Program-made: the position numbers and the translations under genes
Shown here: one piece after another, positions 18,885 to 27,361 of the stretch
Layout: each line of letters opens with the position of its first letter
How positions within the stretch are numbered: position 1 is the stretch's first letter
Virus record (IMG/VR): IMGVR_UViG_3300042922_001477
Coordinates: 1 to 34,779 of that record
DNA from: a virus
Strand: one strand, 5' to 3'
Length of the DNA stretch: 34,779 nt
The notes under the pieces: model-generated
Seen by the model: only the letters and a program-made list of their open reading frames with translations
Databases searched by the model: none
Told to the model about the DNA's origin: nothing

Positions 18885-19508
18885 ATGGCCAAGAGCCGTA
18901 AAACGGTCAGCATTCCTGAATATGCGGCCCGCCGAGGCGTGACAGATGAGGCTGTTCGGAAGGCAATCAAGGCCGGCCGTTTGTCAAAAAGTGCCAGCAA
19001 GGACGCAAAAGGGCACTGGAGAATCATTCCAGCCCTTGCCGATCAGGAGTGGCAGTCCAACACGGATCCGCTTAAGGTTCGGCCTGGAATCGGCGCCAAT
19101 ACGAGCGCGACCAAGAAACCCGCCCCCAACCCTGTACCTGTGGAGCCCCAACCCACGGCCTCCGGGTTGGACGGTGAGATAGAGATCCTTGAGTTTGACG
19201 AGGCGCGAAAGCGGGAGGCCACGTACAAGGCCGAGCTGCTCCGCCTGGAGCTGGAGCAGAAGCGGGGCAAGCTGGTCCCGATGGATGAAGTGATCCGGGA
19301 CGTGACCCAAACCGTGGCGGGCGAGTACACCGCCCTCCGGCAGCGGCTGCTGGCCATCCCGGCGAGGATCTGCTTACAGCTCGCCCGGTGTGAGTCGGCG
19401 GAGGAAATCCGCAGCGTGTTGGAGGAACACCTAACGGAGGCCCTATGCGAGCTGACCGCAGACGCCAAAACGTGGAACGTCAGCCAAGCCTCCCAGGAGG
19501 AAAGCTAG
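18885..19508 (+). CDS. Terminase small subunit (Nu1-like)
   Basis: 207-aa DNA-packaging protein. The N-terminal winged HTH (SIPEYAARRGVTDEAVRKAIKAGRLSKSA in pieces, then GHWRI) is like lambda Nu1, which binds cosB. A Pro/Thr linker is followed by helical segments (KREATYKAELLRLELEQKRGKLV, EVIRDVTQTVAGEYTALRQRLLAIPARI) typical of phage small terminases that assemble on the large subunit. Start ATG 18885 has TGGAGG six nt upstream. It overlaps the large subunit gene by 64 bp. The first gene of the late operon, following the probable packaging-site region. Confidence 0.88.
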   Translation: MAKSRKTVSIPEYAARRGVTDEAVRKAIKAGRLSKSASKDAKGHWRIIPALADQEWQSNTDPLKVRPGIGANTSATKKPAPNPVPVEPQPTASGLDGEIEILEFDEARKREATYKAELLRLELEQKRGKLVPMDEVIRDVTQTVAGEYTALRQRLLAIPARICLQLARCESAEEIRSVLEEHLTEALCELTADAKTWNVSQASQEES

Positions 19509-21430
19509 CCGGCGCACTATCGAACGCTCTGCCCCGGGTTCGACGTTCCCACCTCAAACCACCTCCGAAGCTCAACCTGGTGGAGTGGGCTGACGAGTAC
19601 CGCTACCTGAGCGCCGAGGCCTCGAGCTTGCCGGGTAAGTGGCAGACCGATCACGTGGAGGTTGCACGCGGCCCGATGCTGGCCGCGTCGGATCCGAAGG
19701 TCCACGAGATCACCGTCATGTGCTGTACGCAGCTGATGAAGACCGAGCTGCTCCTGAACCTGATCGGCTTCTTCGTCCACCAGGACCCGGCGCCGATCCT
19801 GCTGATGCAGCCCACGGTTCACATCGCCGAGGCCTTCAGTAAGGACCGCGTTGATCCGATGTTTCGGGACTCCCCGGCCCTTAAGGGGAAGCTCGGCTCC
19901 AAGAAAAGCCGGGATGGTTCGAACACCATTCTGCACAAGCAGTTTGCCGGTGGTCACCTCACCATGGTGGGGGCCAACGCCCCGGGCGAGCTGGCCATGC
20001 GTCCCGTGCGCGTGGTCCTGGCAGATGAGGTCGACAAGTACCCGGTTTCGGCTGGGTCCGAGGGTGACCCCATCAAGTTGGCGGCCGAGCGCTCGGCGAC
20101 GTTCTGGAACTACCTGATCGTGAAGGTTTGCAGCCCCACGATCGAAGGTAGAAGCCGGATCGCGATGGAGTACGAGTCGTCTGATAAGCGGGTCTACGAA
20201 GTGCCCTGCCCTCACTGCGGTGAGTTCAGGGAGATGCGATGGGAATGCGTCACGTGGCCAGAGGGGGAGCCCGACCTGGCCGCCTACGCGTGCCCGGAGT
20301 GCGGCAGCCACTGGAATGAGACCGAACGCCAGCGGGCGGTTGGCAAGGGGCGTTGGACGGCGACGGCCCCCTTTAAGGGACATGCCGGATTCAAGGTCTC
20401 AAAGCTGGCCTCCCCATGGGAGCCTCTGTCGAAGCTGGCGCACAAGTGGGAGCACTGTCTGAAGCATCCGGAGAACCCGGAGCTGATGAAGACCTTCTAC
20501 AACACGCAGCTGGCCGAGACGTTCAAGGAGGTTGGCGAGGTCCCGCCGTGGGAGCGCCTTGTCGAACGCCGGGAGAAGTACGCCCCATGCACCGTGCCTG
20601 GCGACGTGCTGTTTCTCACGATGGGAGTGGACGTTCAGCAGGATCGCCTCGAGTACGAGGTGGTTGGCTGGTACCAGGGCAAGCGGAGCTACTCGATTGA
20701 GTTCAACGTGATCCCTGGTAATACGCGCGACCTGGGGCCGGATGGTCCTTGGGAAAAACTCCGAGAGATGATCAACACGGGGCAGTGGGAGCACGAAAGT
20801 GGCATCCTGATGCCCCTGCGATACACGGCGATCGACTCCGGATACAACACGTCGGTGGTCTATGACTTCTGCCGACGGTTCAGCATCACTCGCGTGGCGC
20901 CCATCAAGGGCGTGGAGTCGCAGGTCATGCTGGTGAGCGCTCCCAAGACCTTGGAGCGGAAACGGAACGGCAAGGCCCCTGCTCGAGGGGTCAAGCTGAT
21001 CACGGTGGGAACCTCGGTTATCAAGTCCGAGTTCTACGGCTGGTTACGGTTGGACAAGCCTGCTGAGGGGCCTCCCCCTCCCGGATTCTGTCACTTTCCG
21101 GAGTACGAGCCGCAGCACTTCAAGGATCTGACCTCGGAAAAGGCGACCATCAAGCTGGTGCGGGGCTACGCCAAGGAGGTTTGGGTCAAGAGCCCAGGCG
21201 TCCGTAACGAAGCCCTGGACTGTCGGGTCTACGCACGTGCGGCAGCTGCCGTCATCGGCATCGACCGGTTCCGGGAGAAGGACTGGGACAAGTTGGCACG
21301 GCAGCTCGGCAAGGTGCCAACGAAGACCAAGACGACGGCACAGGAAGAACAACCAGCGCAGGCAGAAGCGCCTGCGGCCAAGAAACCCAGGCGGCCGGTG
21401 CGGAAGTCCCGGCCTTCGATTTGGGACTGA
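19445..21430 (+). CDS. Terminase large subunit (lambda gpA type)
   Basis: 661-aa packaging motor and nuclease. Lambda gpA-type ATPase features: YLSAEASSLPGKWQTDHVEVARG at the front, a degenerate Walker A region around TQLMKTELLLNLIG, Walker B VRVVLADEVDKYP, and coupling region after it. Two zinc pairs, CPHCG and CPECG, sit in the middle (nt about 20209-20315). The C-terminal RNase-H-like nuclease begins at LTMGVDVQQDRLEYEVVGW with the metal-binding Asp and continues with AIDSGYNTSVVYDF. The tail is Lys/Pro/Ala-rich. Start ATG 19445 lies inside the small subunit gene, four nt after GGAGG. Gp A-type terminases usually cut at cos. Confidence 0.95.
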   Translation: MRADRRRQNVERQPSLPGGKLAGALSNALPRVRRSHLKPPPKLNLVEWADEYRYLSAEASSLPGKWQTDHVEVARGPMLAASDPKVHEITVMCCTQLMKTELLLNLIGFFVHQDPAPILLMQPTVHIAEAFSKDRVDPMFRDSPALKGKLGSKKSRDGSNTILHKQFAGGHLTMVGANAPGELAMRPVRVVLADEVDKYPVSAGSEGDPIKLAAERSATFWNYLIVKVCSPTIEGRSRIAMEYESSDKRVYEVPCPHCGEFREMRWECVTWPEGEPDLAAYACPECGSHWNETERQRAVGKGRWTATAPFKGHAGFKVSKLASPWEPLSKLAHKWEHCLKHPENPELMKTFYNTQLAETFKEVGEVPPWERLVERREKYAPCTVPGDVLFLTMGVDVQQDRLEYEVVGWYQGKRSYSIEFNVIPGNTRDLGPDGPWEKLREMINTGQWEHESGILMPLRYTAIDSGYNTSVVYDFCRRFSITRVAPIKGVESQVMLVSAPKTLERKRNGKAPARGVKLITVGTSVIKSEFYGWLRLDKPAEGPPPPGFCHFPEYEPQHFKDLTSEKATIKLVRGYAKEVWVKSPGVRNEALDCRVYARAAAAVIGIDRFREKDWDKLARQLGKVPTKTKTTAQEEQPAQAEAPAAKKPRRPVRKSRPSIWD

Positions 21431-21441
21431 TAGGAGGCGCC

Positions 21442-21651
21442 ATGGCAACGACCTGGACGCTGGCCCAGCTCAGGGCGCTTGAAACGGCGATGGCCACCGG
21501 CACGCTGGAATACCAGGAGGCTGACGGGACGCGCAGGCGGTTTCGGAGCCTTGATGAGATGGAGCGGCTCCAAAGCAGCATGAAACGGGCGCTCGGCCTG
21601 ACCAAGCGCAACTCTGGGCGCCGCTATGCCACGTTTAGTAAGGGGTTCTAG
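21442..21651 (+). CDS. gpW-like head-tail joining protein
   Basis: 69-aa protein matching the lambda gpW pattern: an N-terminal helix (TLAQLRALETAMATGT), a beta hairpin (LEYQEADGTRRRFRSLDEM) and a second helix (RLQSSMKRALGL). gpW closes the connector below the portal and stabilises packaged DNA. Start ATG 21442 with TAGGAGG five nt upstream, eleven bases after terL; the portal gene begins two bases after its stop. The order terL-W-portal is the lambda order. Confidence 0.85.
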   Translation: MATTWTLAQLRALETAMATGTLEYQEADGTRRRFRSLDEMERLQSSMKRALGLTKRNSGRRYATFSKGF

Positions 21652-21653
21652 CG

Positions 21654-23189
21654 ATGAACGTACTGGAAAGATCCCTGGCAGTCGTCGCACCCCGGCTTGC
21701 GCTCAACCGCATGCAGTACCGCATGGCGATGCGGCATCTGGAGAGCCAAGAGCAGCGGCAGCGGCAAGGGCGTGAAAGGCGCTACGACGCTGCCAGCAAG
21801 GGGCGACGGGCATCTAAGTGGCGAAACGATTCCACGAGTGCCAACGCCGAGACGGCCGTATCGGATACCATCCGCAACCGCGCACGTGACCTCGAGCGCA
21901 ACAACGCCTATGCGTCCAAGGCCCTGACCTCCATCGTGTCCAACGTCGTCGGTACCGGCATTCAGGCGCAGGTGAAGGGTGGGAGGGGTACCAAGCGCAG
22001 AGCTGAGAAGGTGCAAGCGCAGTGGACGGCCTGGGCAGAAACCACCGCTTGCGACTGGGACGGAGCGCATGACCTCTACGGGCTGCAGGCCCTAGTGATG
22101 CGCTCCGTGGTGCGAGACGGGGAGGCCTTGGTCCGTTTTCGCTGGGAGAACGACGGGGATTTCCCGCTCAAGCTGCAGGTGCTTGAGGCTGACTTCCTCG
22201 ATACGACGAAGCTCTCCGGCGAAAACGGCAACGACGTTATCCAGGGCGTCGAGGTCGACTCCAACGGGCGGGTGGTCGCCTACTGGCTGCACACCCATCA
22301 TCCCGGCGATGGTCTGTTTGGCTGGTTCCGCAGGAAGCTGCAGGGAAGCCAGCGGGTGCCAGCCGATCAGGTTGCGCGCATCTTCCGGCGTGAGCGCGCC
22401 GGCCAGCTGCGCGGCGTGTCTTGGTTCGCACCCATCATGGCGCCGCTGCGTGACCTGGACGAGTACGAAGATGCGCAGCTCACCCGGCAGAAGATCGCAA
22501 GCTGCTTCACGGTGTTTGTGACCGACCCCAATGCCGATGAGGCGGAGGCTGGCGGTGACGAGGAAGAAAACGGGACGCCGCTTGAGAAGGTGGAGCCCGG
22601 GATCATCGAATACCTTGGACCGGGCAAGGACGTGCGTTTCCCGAATCCGCCCAGCGTGGAGGGGTTCGGGGATTTCGTGCGAGCGGTACTGCGCAAGGTG
22701 GCCTCCGGTATCGGCCTGACCTACGAGACCTTGACCGGAGACCTGTCGCAAACCAACTTCTCCGGTGGCCGGATGTCCTGGATCGAGCAGGGGCGGAACA
22801 TCGAGAGCTGGCAATGGCAGCTCATCATCCCGCAGTTCTGCGTGCCGGTCGCCCGGCAATTCAAGCGGGGGGCCGACATCGTTGGCATTGATATGGCGGG
22901 CTTGGAGGTGGGTTGGACCGCCCCCAGGCGCGAGCTCATCAACCCCAAGGAAGAGATCGCGGCGATGGTTGCCGAGGTTCGCGCCGGCTTCAAGTCGTGG
23001 TCGGAAGTGCTGCGAGAGCGGGGCTACGACCCCGCGACGGTGATGGCGCAGATCGCGGCAGACGCCGAGCTGTTCGACCAGTACGGCCTGATCTTCGACA
23101 GTGACCCGCGCCGTACCACGCAGCAAGGCCAGCCACGGGACAAGGCGGCTCCCAGCAAGGGCGCCGATGCGTCTGCATCGGCCGCATAG
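21654..23189 (+). CDS. Portal protein (lambda gpB type)
   Basis: 511-aa portal, the dodecameric ring through which DNA enters the capsid. It follows the lambda-family layout: R/Q-rich N-terminus, RRYDAASKGRRASKW, the conserved stretch ETAVSDTIRNRARDLERNNAYASKALTSIVSNVVGTGIQ (quoted across its length), the LQVLEADFLD segment, the RVPADQVARIFRRERAGQLRGVSWFAPIM segment, and YETLTGDLSQTNFSGGR near the end of the clip/stem part. The C-terminal A/D/Q-rich tail is disordered. Start ATG 21654 is two bases after the gpW stop. Confidence 0.95.
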   Translation: MNVLERSLAVVAPRLALNRMQYRMAMRHLESQEQRQRQGRERRYDAASKGRRASKWRNDSTSANAETAVSDTIRNRARDLERNNAYASKALTSIVSNVVGTGIQAQVKGGRGTKRRAEKVQAQWTAWAETTACDWDGAHDLYGLQALVMRSVVRDGEALVRFRWENDGDFPLKLQVLEADFLDTTKLSGENGNDVIQGVEVDSNGRVVAYWLHTHHPGDGLFGWFRRKLQGSQRVPADQVARIFRRERAGQLRGVSWFAPIMAPLRDLDEYEDAQLTRQKIASCFTVFVTDPNADEAEAGGDEEENGTPLEKVEPGIIEYLGPGKDVRFPNPPSVEGFGDFVRAVLRKVASGIGLTYETLTGDLSQTNFSGGRMSWIEQGRNIESWQWQLIIPQFCVPVARQFKRGADIVGIDMAGLEVGWTAPRRELINPKEEIAAMVAEVRAGFKSWSEVLRERGYDPATVMAQIAADAELFDQYGLIFDSDPRRTTQQGQPRDKAAPSKGADASASAA

Positions 23190-23201
23190 AGAGGTGACAA
23201 C

Positions 23202-25184
23202 ATGCCACAAGCAACTATGAGGGTCGAAAAGGCGCGCGCCCTCGCAACCTTCGTGCCCAGCACGTGGGACCCTGAGAAACGCACGATCGATGTCGTTGTC
23301 TCAACCGGAGCAGCGGTCAGGCGCTATGACTGGTGGCACGGCGAGTACTACGACGAAGAGCTGGTGATCGCTGACGACGCGATCCGGATGGAGCGCCTGA
23401 ACAACGGCGCGGCCGTCTTGAACGTCCACAGCCAGTGGGACCTGGGCGATCAGATCGGCGTTGTTGAGCGTGCCTGGGTCGAAGACGGCAAGCTGATGGC
23501 CACCCTGCGCTTGAGCGCGCGGGATGACATCGCAGGCATCGTCCAGGACATCGCGGACGGCATTATCCGCAACATCTCGGTCGGCTACATCGTTCACGTG
23601 TACGAGAAGCTCGAGAAGGCGGGCACTGTGCCCGTATGGCGAGCGATCGACTGGGAGCCCACGGAGGTCTCCTTCGTCACCGTGCCGGCAGACGCAGGCG
23701 CGCAGACGCGCAGCGCAAGCCCTCAGACCCGGCTCTATGACGTTCGGGTCATCGAGTCCACTGCAACCCCCCCCGCCACTGGCGGTAGTACCCAACAGGA
23801 GGAAAACCCCATGACGACTCCCGCTCTCCGTGGTGGCGCCCCGGCTTCCGACGCGCAGCCCCCTCAGAACGAGCCCCAGGCCGTCCAGCCTGACCAGACC
23901 CGCAATGCGCCTGCTGTCGATACGCGCGCTTCCGAGATCCTCAAGGCCGTTGGGGCCGCAGGTTTCGATCTCGCTTTCGCTCGGCAGCTGATCGACAGCA
24001 ACGCCACCCTGGACCAGGCGCGCGCCCAGATCATCGACAAGCTGGCCGCGAATGATGTGCAGGTCCGCACCAACGGCGCTCACTCCGGCGTGAGCGTGAC
24101 CCGCGATGAGGGTGACACCCGCATCCGTGGCATGGAGAATGCCCTGATCCTGCGGATCAACCCCCGCGCCACCCTGGATAAGGATGGCATCGAGATGGCC
24201 CGCGCCTACCGACACATGAGCATGCTCCGCATGGCGGAGGAGTCGCTCGTGAGTCGGGGCGTCAACGTCCGCGGCCTGTCGCCTCTGGAGATCTCCACCC
24301 GGGCGCTCCACAGCACCAGCGATTTCCCGCTGATTCTGTCGGCTCTCGCCAACAAGCGCCTGCGAGGCATCTACGAAGGCGTGCCGACCACCTACCAGCA
24401 CTGGGCGCGGCGCGGCCCGAACGCCCCCAACTTCAAGGACGTGAACATCGTCCAGATCAGCGCAGCCCCCGATCTTCAGAAAATCGCTGAGGCTGGGGAG
24501 CTGAAGTACGGCACCTTGAAGGAAGGTGGCGTCACCGCGCGGGTGTACTCGTACTACGGCGGCATCGGCTTCACGCGCCAGGCGCTGATCAATGACGACC
24601 TCCGCGCCTTCGACACCATCATGGTCGGCTTTGCGGCTTCGGCGAAGCGCCTGGAGAATCGTCTCGTTTACAACGAGCTGACCGCCAACCCCGCCATGGC
24701 GGACGGCGTGAGCCTGTTCCACGCGGATCACGGCAACCTTGCCGGAGCCGGAGCGATCGCTGTGGCCACGCTCGGTGCTGGTCGCGCCGCGATGCGCAAG
24801 CAGGTCGGGCTGCAGGGTGAGATCCTGAACATCACCCCCAGCTTCCTCATCGTGCCGAGCGACCTGGAGCAGCTGGCGTACCAGTACACCTCGTCGCAGT
24901 TCGTCCCGGCCAAGTCCACGGACGTGAACGAGTTCCGCTCGGGCGGCCGCACGGCCTTGGAGCCCATCGTGGAACCGGTGCTCGATCTCACCTCCTCCAC
25001 CCAGTGGTACCTGGCTGGTGATGGCGTGACCTGCGATACCGTCGAGTACTTCTACCTCGAGGGTTCGGAGGGCGTGAACCTGGAGTCGGAGATCGACTTC
25101 GACACGGACGGTCTGAAGCTCCGGGCACGCCTCGACTTCGGCACCAAGGTGGTCGACCATCGCGGGCTTTTCCGTAACGGTTAA
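23202..25184 (+). CDS. Prohead protease - scaffold - major capsid fusion protein
   Basis: 660-aa polyprotein. Residues 1-170 are a U35/HK97-type prohead protease with H76 (VLNVHSQW), S126 (RNISVGY) and the closing segment EPTEVSFVTVPADAGA. Residues 171-300 are a Pro/Gln/Ala-rich and helical scaffold-like region; residues 300-660 are an HK97-fold major capsid protein (for example QISAAPDLQKIAEAGELKYGT, SYYGGIGFTRQALINDDLRAFD, PSFLIVPSDLEQLAYQY). Such fusions exist in known phages. Two features suggest extra products: a C8 run at 23767-23774, where a -1 slip reaches TAG at 23786, and AGGAGG at 23797-23802 before an in-frame ATG at 23811. The ATG at 23202 follows GAGGTG eight nt upstream. Confidence 0.93.
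   Translation: MPQATMRVEKARALATFVPSTWDPEKRTIDVVVSTGAAVRRYDWWHGEYYDEELVIADDAIRMERLNNGAAVLNVHSQWDLGDQIGVVERAWVEDGKLMATLRLSARDDIAGIVQDIADGIIRNISVGYIVHVYEKLEKAGTVPVWRAIDWEPTEVSFVTVPADAGAQTRSASPQTRLYDVRVIESTATPPATGGSTQQEENPMTTPALRGGAPASDAQPPQNEPQAVQPDQTRNAPAVDTRASEILKAVGAAGFDLAFARQLIDSNATLDQARAQIIDKLAANDVQVRTNGAHSGVSVTRDEGDTRIRGMENALILRINPRATLDKDGIEMARAYRHMSMLRMAEESLVSRGVNVRGLSPLEISTRALHSTSDFPLILSALANKRLRGIYEGVPTTYQHWARRGPNAPNFKDVNIVQISAAPDLQKIAEAGELKYGTLKEGGVTARVYSYYGGIGFTRQALINDDLRAFDTIMVGFAASAKRLENRLVYNELTANPAMADGVSLFHADHGNLAGAGAIAVATLGAGRAAMRKQVGLQGEILNITPSFLIVPSDLEQLAYQYTSSQFVPAKSTDVNEFRSGGRTALEPIVEPVLDLTSSTQWYLAGDGVTCDTVEYFYLEGSEGVNLESEIDFDTDGLKLRARLDFGTKVVDHRGLFRNG
23811..25184 (+). CDS. 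Internal-start product: scaffold plus major capsid protein
   Basis: Same frame as the fusion, beginning at residue 204. AGGAGG eight nt before ATG 23811 is as good a ribosome binding site as any in the window, so a 457-aa scaffold-capsid product without the protease is likely. This parallels lambda C/Nu3, where scaffold is made from an internal start, and would supply the capsid protein in large excess over the protease. The initiation is inferred from the site alone. Confidence 0.6.
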   Translation: MTTPALRGGAPASDAQPPQNEPQAVQPDQTRNAPAVDTRASEILKAVGAAGFDLAFARQLIDSNATLDQARAQIIDKLAANDVQVRTNGAHSGVSVTRDEGDTRIRGMENALILRINPRATLDKDGIEMARAYRHMSMLRMAEESLVSRGVNVRGLSPLEISTRALHSTSDFPLILSALANKRLRGIYEGVPTTYQHWARRGPNAPNFKDVNIVQISAAPDLQKIAEAGELKYGTLKEGGVTARVYSYYGGIGFTRQALINDDLRAFDTIMVGFAASAKRLENRLVYNELTANPAMADGVSLFHADHGNLAGAGAIAVATLGAGRAAMRKQVGLQGEILNITPSFLIVPSDLEQLAYQYTSSQFVPAKSTDVNEFRSGGRTALEPIVEPVLDLTSSTQWYLAGDGVTCDTVEYFYLEGSEGVNLESEIDFDTDGLKLRARLDFGTKVVDHRGLFRNG

Positions 25185-25207
25185 GCCTAGCCTACAAACC
25201 ATCCCAC

Positions 25208-25228
25208 GGGGCGGCCTAGTGCCGCCCC
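25208..25228 (+). other. Intercistronic hairpin
   Basis: GGGGCGGC-CTAGT-GCCGCCCC, a perfect 8-bp stem after the capsid gene and about 20 bp before the next start. Only TACTTG follows, so readthrough is expected; it may protect the capsid mRNA 3' end. Confidence 0.7.
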
Positions 25229-25249
25229 TACTTGCGAGGAACGAGATCC

Positions 25250-25600
25250 ATGAAGAACTTCATTCAGCGGGGGGAAACCCTTACCCTCATCGCGCCAGCC
25301 GCCGTCGCCAGCGGCGACATGGTGAAGGTCGGCCAGATCCACGGCGTTGCGGTCGCATCTGCGGCCAACGGCGCCGAGGTCGAAGTGGTGACCATCGGCG
25401 TGTTCGAGCTTCCCAAAAAGCCGGCCGAAGCCATCAACCAGGGCGACCTGGTCTACTGGGACAACGCCAACACGTACCTGACCAAGACCAGCGCGGTGGG
25501 GCTCACCCTGGTGGGCGTCGCAACTGCATCCGCGCTCGCGGCTGCCACCACGGTGGAGGCTCGCTTGAACGGCATCGCCGTGGCCGCGGTTGCGGCCTAG
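25250..25600 (+). CDS. DUF2190-type capsid decoration/stabilising protein
   Basis: 116-aa beta-rich protein: MKNFIQRGETLTLIAPAAV, VASGDMVKVGQIHGVAVA, then VFELPKKPAEAINQGDLVYWD, the hallmark order of DUF2190 proteins, which bind the outside of HK97-fold capsids as trimeric cement. Start ATG 25250 with GAGGA nine nt upstream. It lies directly after the major capsid protein, as expected for a decoration protein. Confidence 0.87.
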   Translation: MKNFIQRGETLTLIAPAAVASGDMVKVGQIHGVAVASAANGAEVEVVTIGVFELPKKPAEAINQGDLVYWDNANTYLTKTSAVGLTLVGVATASALAAATTVEARLNGIAVAAVAA

Positions 25601-25610
25601 GCCTTCCCTT

Positions 25611-25640
25611 GATGGGCCCTGGGGTGACCTGGGGCTCATC
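25611..25640 (+). other. Intercistronic hairpin with GTGA loop
   Basis: GATGGGCCCTGGG (25611-25623) pairs with CCTGGGGCTCATC (25628-25640) over 13 positions including three GT pairs, closed by a GNRA loop GTGA. It sits between the decoration gene stop and the next ribosome binding site, with no T-run. Confidence 0.7.
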
Positions 25641-25663
25641 GGCGTGATTTGAAGGAGCACCCG

Positions 25664-26011
25664 ATGGCGGACTACACGACCTCGGAGCGCGTCCTGGACG
25701 AGTTGCCCAGGGCAAGCACCATCCCGGCCGATGTCACGGGGAAGATCCCCGGATGGATCACCGATGCCAGCCGGCTGGTCGATTCCTGGATCGTCAGTTA
25801 CCCCACGCCCTTTGCGGACATCGCCGCCAACCCCTCAACGCCTCCGGTAGTCGAGGAGGTTACCCGCTACCTGGTGGTTGACCGGGTGATGCGGAAGCTG
25901 GGCACCATTCGGCGCGACGACGACGGAAAGGCCGTTGACACGTACAAGCAGGAGGCCGAATGCACCCTCCGGAAGATTCAGACGGGGGAGCGCATCATCC
26001 CGGGCCTGTAG
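25664..26011 (+). CDS. Head-tail connector (DUF1320/gp36-like)
   Basis: 115-aa helical protein. The pattern TTSERVLDELPRAS ... GKIPGWITDASRLVDSWIVSYPTPFADI ... VVEEVTRYLVVDRVMRK matches DUF1320 head-completion proteins of Mu-like and related phages: a helix with ITDAS..VDSW, a P-rich turn, then EVTRYL. They seal the portal exit. Start ATG 25664 with AAGGAG seven nt upstream. Confidence 0.75.
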   Translation: MADYTTSERVLDELPRASTIPADVTGKIPGWITDASRLVDSWIVSYPTPFADIAANPSTPPVVEEVTRYLVVDRVMRKLGTIRRDDDGKAVDTYKQEAECTLRKIQTGERIIPGL

Positions 26012-26026
26012 GCCGAGGAGGCCACC

Positions 26027-26560
26027 GTGGAAACAAGGTTAGGGTATGACGACTCACGCGCCCAAGCGGTGCTTACTGGCCTCGCCAAGGACGTGGAAGA
26101 CTGGCGAAAACCTATCAACTCCTTCCGGGCCTACTTCTACCGGGAGATCAGCCAGCAGGTACGCCTAGCCGGCAACGGCGCAACGGGCGGCGTTGCACGC
26201 GGGGTCTACTGGGCTCCTTACGCGCCCCAGTATTTACGTAATGACGGAACGATCGTCCCAGCCTGGGGCGGGGTGTCGAAGGTACGCGGAAAAGGGACGG
26301 TAAAAGGGCGGAAGCGCCACGACGGCTCCCGCGTGGGCCCGGGTGATAACGTCCTCGACGTGAGGCCATCGGCGCTGCTGACCATGCGGCACCTGACCAA
26401 CACGGGCATGGAGCTGACGACCCGAAGCGAATGGGCCACCGCTCAGAACGCCATGCGGCAGTACCTCTTTTACCAGCGGCCCAAGGATGTGCAGAAGTTC
26501 GAGGAACTTTCCCAACGCTGGGCTAATGCCCGGGTCAGGGCGAGACAGAGGAGCGCGTGA
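26027..26560 (+). CDS. Virion morphogenesis / tail completion protein (gpG-like)
   Basis: 177-aa basic protein. Features are an N-terminal helix (RAQAVLTGLAKDVEDWRKPINSF), FYREISQQVRLAG, then WAPYAPQYL and a Lys/Arg/Gly-rich loop (KVRGKGTVKGRKRHDGS), LLTMRHLTNT, and a terminal helix. The W.P....Y pattern with a basic loop is like Mu gpG/virion-morphogenesis proteins, which act at the head-tail joint. Start GTG 26027 with GAGGAGG five nt upstream. The stop overlaps the start of the next gene. Confidence 0.62.
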   Translation: METRLGYDDSRAQAVLTGLAKDVEDWRKPINSFRAYFYREISQQVRLAGNGATGGVARGVYWAPYAPQYLRNDGTIVPAWGGVSKVRGKGTVKGRKRHDGSRVGPGDNVLDVRPSALLTMRHLTNTGMELTTRSEWATAQNAMRQYLFYQRPKDVQKFEELSQRWANARVRARQRSA

Positions 26561-27081
26561 TGGCCAGACCAACCGAAGATTTTTTGAACCAGGCCATTGA
26601 TGAATTGATGGCCGTTCTCAAGGCCTCCCCATACTTCCTCGCCCCCGACGCCGCAGATGCGCCTGCAGGTGCCCGCGGCGTGGTCATGGGCCTGGAAGAC
26701 GACCTCCCCGAAACCGATCAGATCGAGGAGTACCTCCTGCCTCATTGCAGCGTCGTCTACCTGGACGACGACCCGAATGAAGAGGACAGCACCAGCAGCC
26801 AAACTGATTTAGTGATCACGCTTGGCCTGCGCTTGTATCATCGCGGGCCGGACCGTCGAGAGGTCTGGCGCACCCTGAAAAAGGCCGCAGCCATCGTCAA
26901 CAAGATCGTGAGGCGGGAGATGGTCTCTTCCGGGGGGCAGTTTAACGACTTCGCTACCCTGGCCAACTATGCCGGCGGCACGGCGATTGACACCAAGGAA
27001 AAGAACCACCAGTACGGGGCGATGCAGCTGGTACGAGTCATGCTGCAGATCACCCGGCCGGATTACGAGGAGGACGCATGA
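26560..27081 (+). CDS. Tail terminator-like/minor tail protein
   Basis: 173-aa protein. Layout: N-terminal helix (EDFLNQAIDELMAVLKASPYFL), beta strand group (CSVVYLDDDPNEEDSTSSQTDLVITLGLRLYHRG), helix (REVWRTLKKAAAIVNKIVRREM) and a closing strand (QYGAMQLVRVMLQITR). This order matches the tail-terminator fold of lambda U-type proteins, and the position just before the tail tube gene agrees. A GTG at 26557 is immediately before ATG 26560; GAGGAG lies seven nt upstream of the ATG. Confidence 0.6.
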   Translation: MARPTEDFLNQAIDELMAVLKASPYFLAPDAADAPAGARGVVMGLEDDLPETDQIEEYLLPHCSVVYLDDDPNEEDSTSSQTDLVITLGLRLYHRGPDRREVWRTLKKAAAIVNKIVRREMVSSGGQFNDFATLANYAGGTAIDTKEKNHQYGAMQLVRVMLQITRPDYEEDA

Positions 27082-27359
27082 CGACTACCCTTCCCGAGAC
27101 CGCCCCGCAAGGGGTCAAGATGGATCCCCCTCGAGGGGAAGAGGCTTTCCTCGCAGGAGACCCCCGAGCCGGCGCATACCGGGCGGGGGTCATCTACTTG
27201 GTGGGGCATCACCTTACCGAGGAGCAAGCGGTTGCGCTCATCGACAGCCCCAGTGGCGGCTACGTCTGGGCCACTGATGAAGAGGCGCGGGCCGCATTGG
27301 CGGCACTCACGGAACCTGAGGCCGAGCCGGATGCGCCGGCGACTGACGAGGAGGTCTAA
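27078..27359 (+). CDS. Hypothetical 93-aa tail-module protein
   Basis: Small acidic protein: a disordered start (ETAPQGVKMDPPRGEEAFLAGD), a short hydrophobic strand (AGVIYLVGHHLTEEQAVALIDSPSGGYVW in part), a helix and a Pro/Glu/Ala-rich acidic tail. Members of unnamed families with a GVIYLVG..LT...A..L core often lie before tail tube genes. ATG 27078 overlaps the previous stop; it ends two bases before the tail tube GTG. Confidence 0.6.
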   Translation: MTTTLPETAPQGVKMDPPRGEEAFLAGDPRAGAYRAGVIYLVGHHLTEEQAVALIDSPSGGYVWATDEEARAALAALTEPEAEPDAPATDEEV

Positions 27360-27361
27360 CC

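Noticed and set aside
22092-23210. 372-codon minus-strand open frame opposite the portal gene
   Set aside because: Same GC-rich mirror effect; it crosses the portal end and the start of the protease without any ribosome site.
23301-25202. 633-codon minus-strand open frame opposite the protease-capsid gene
   Set aside because: Mirror frame of a GC-rich gene; the plus frame has clear protease and capsid signatures and good ribosome sites, while the minus frame has no recognisable domain.
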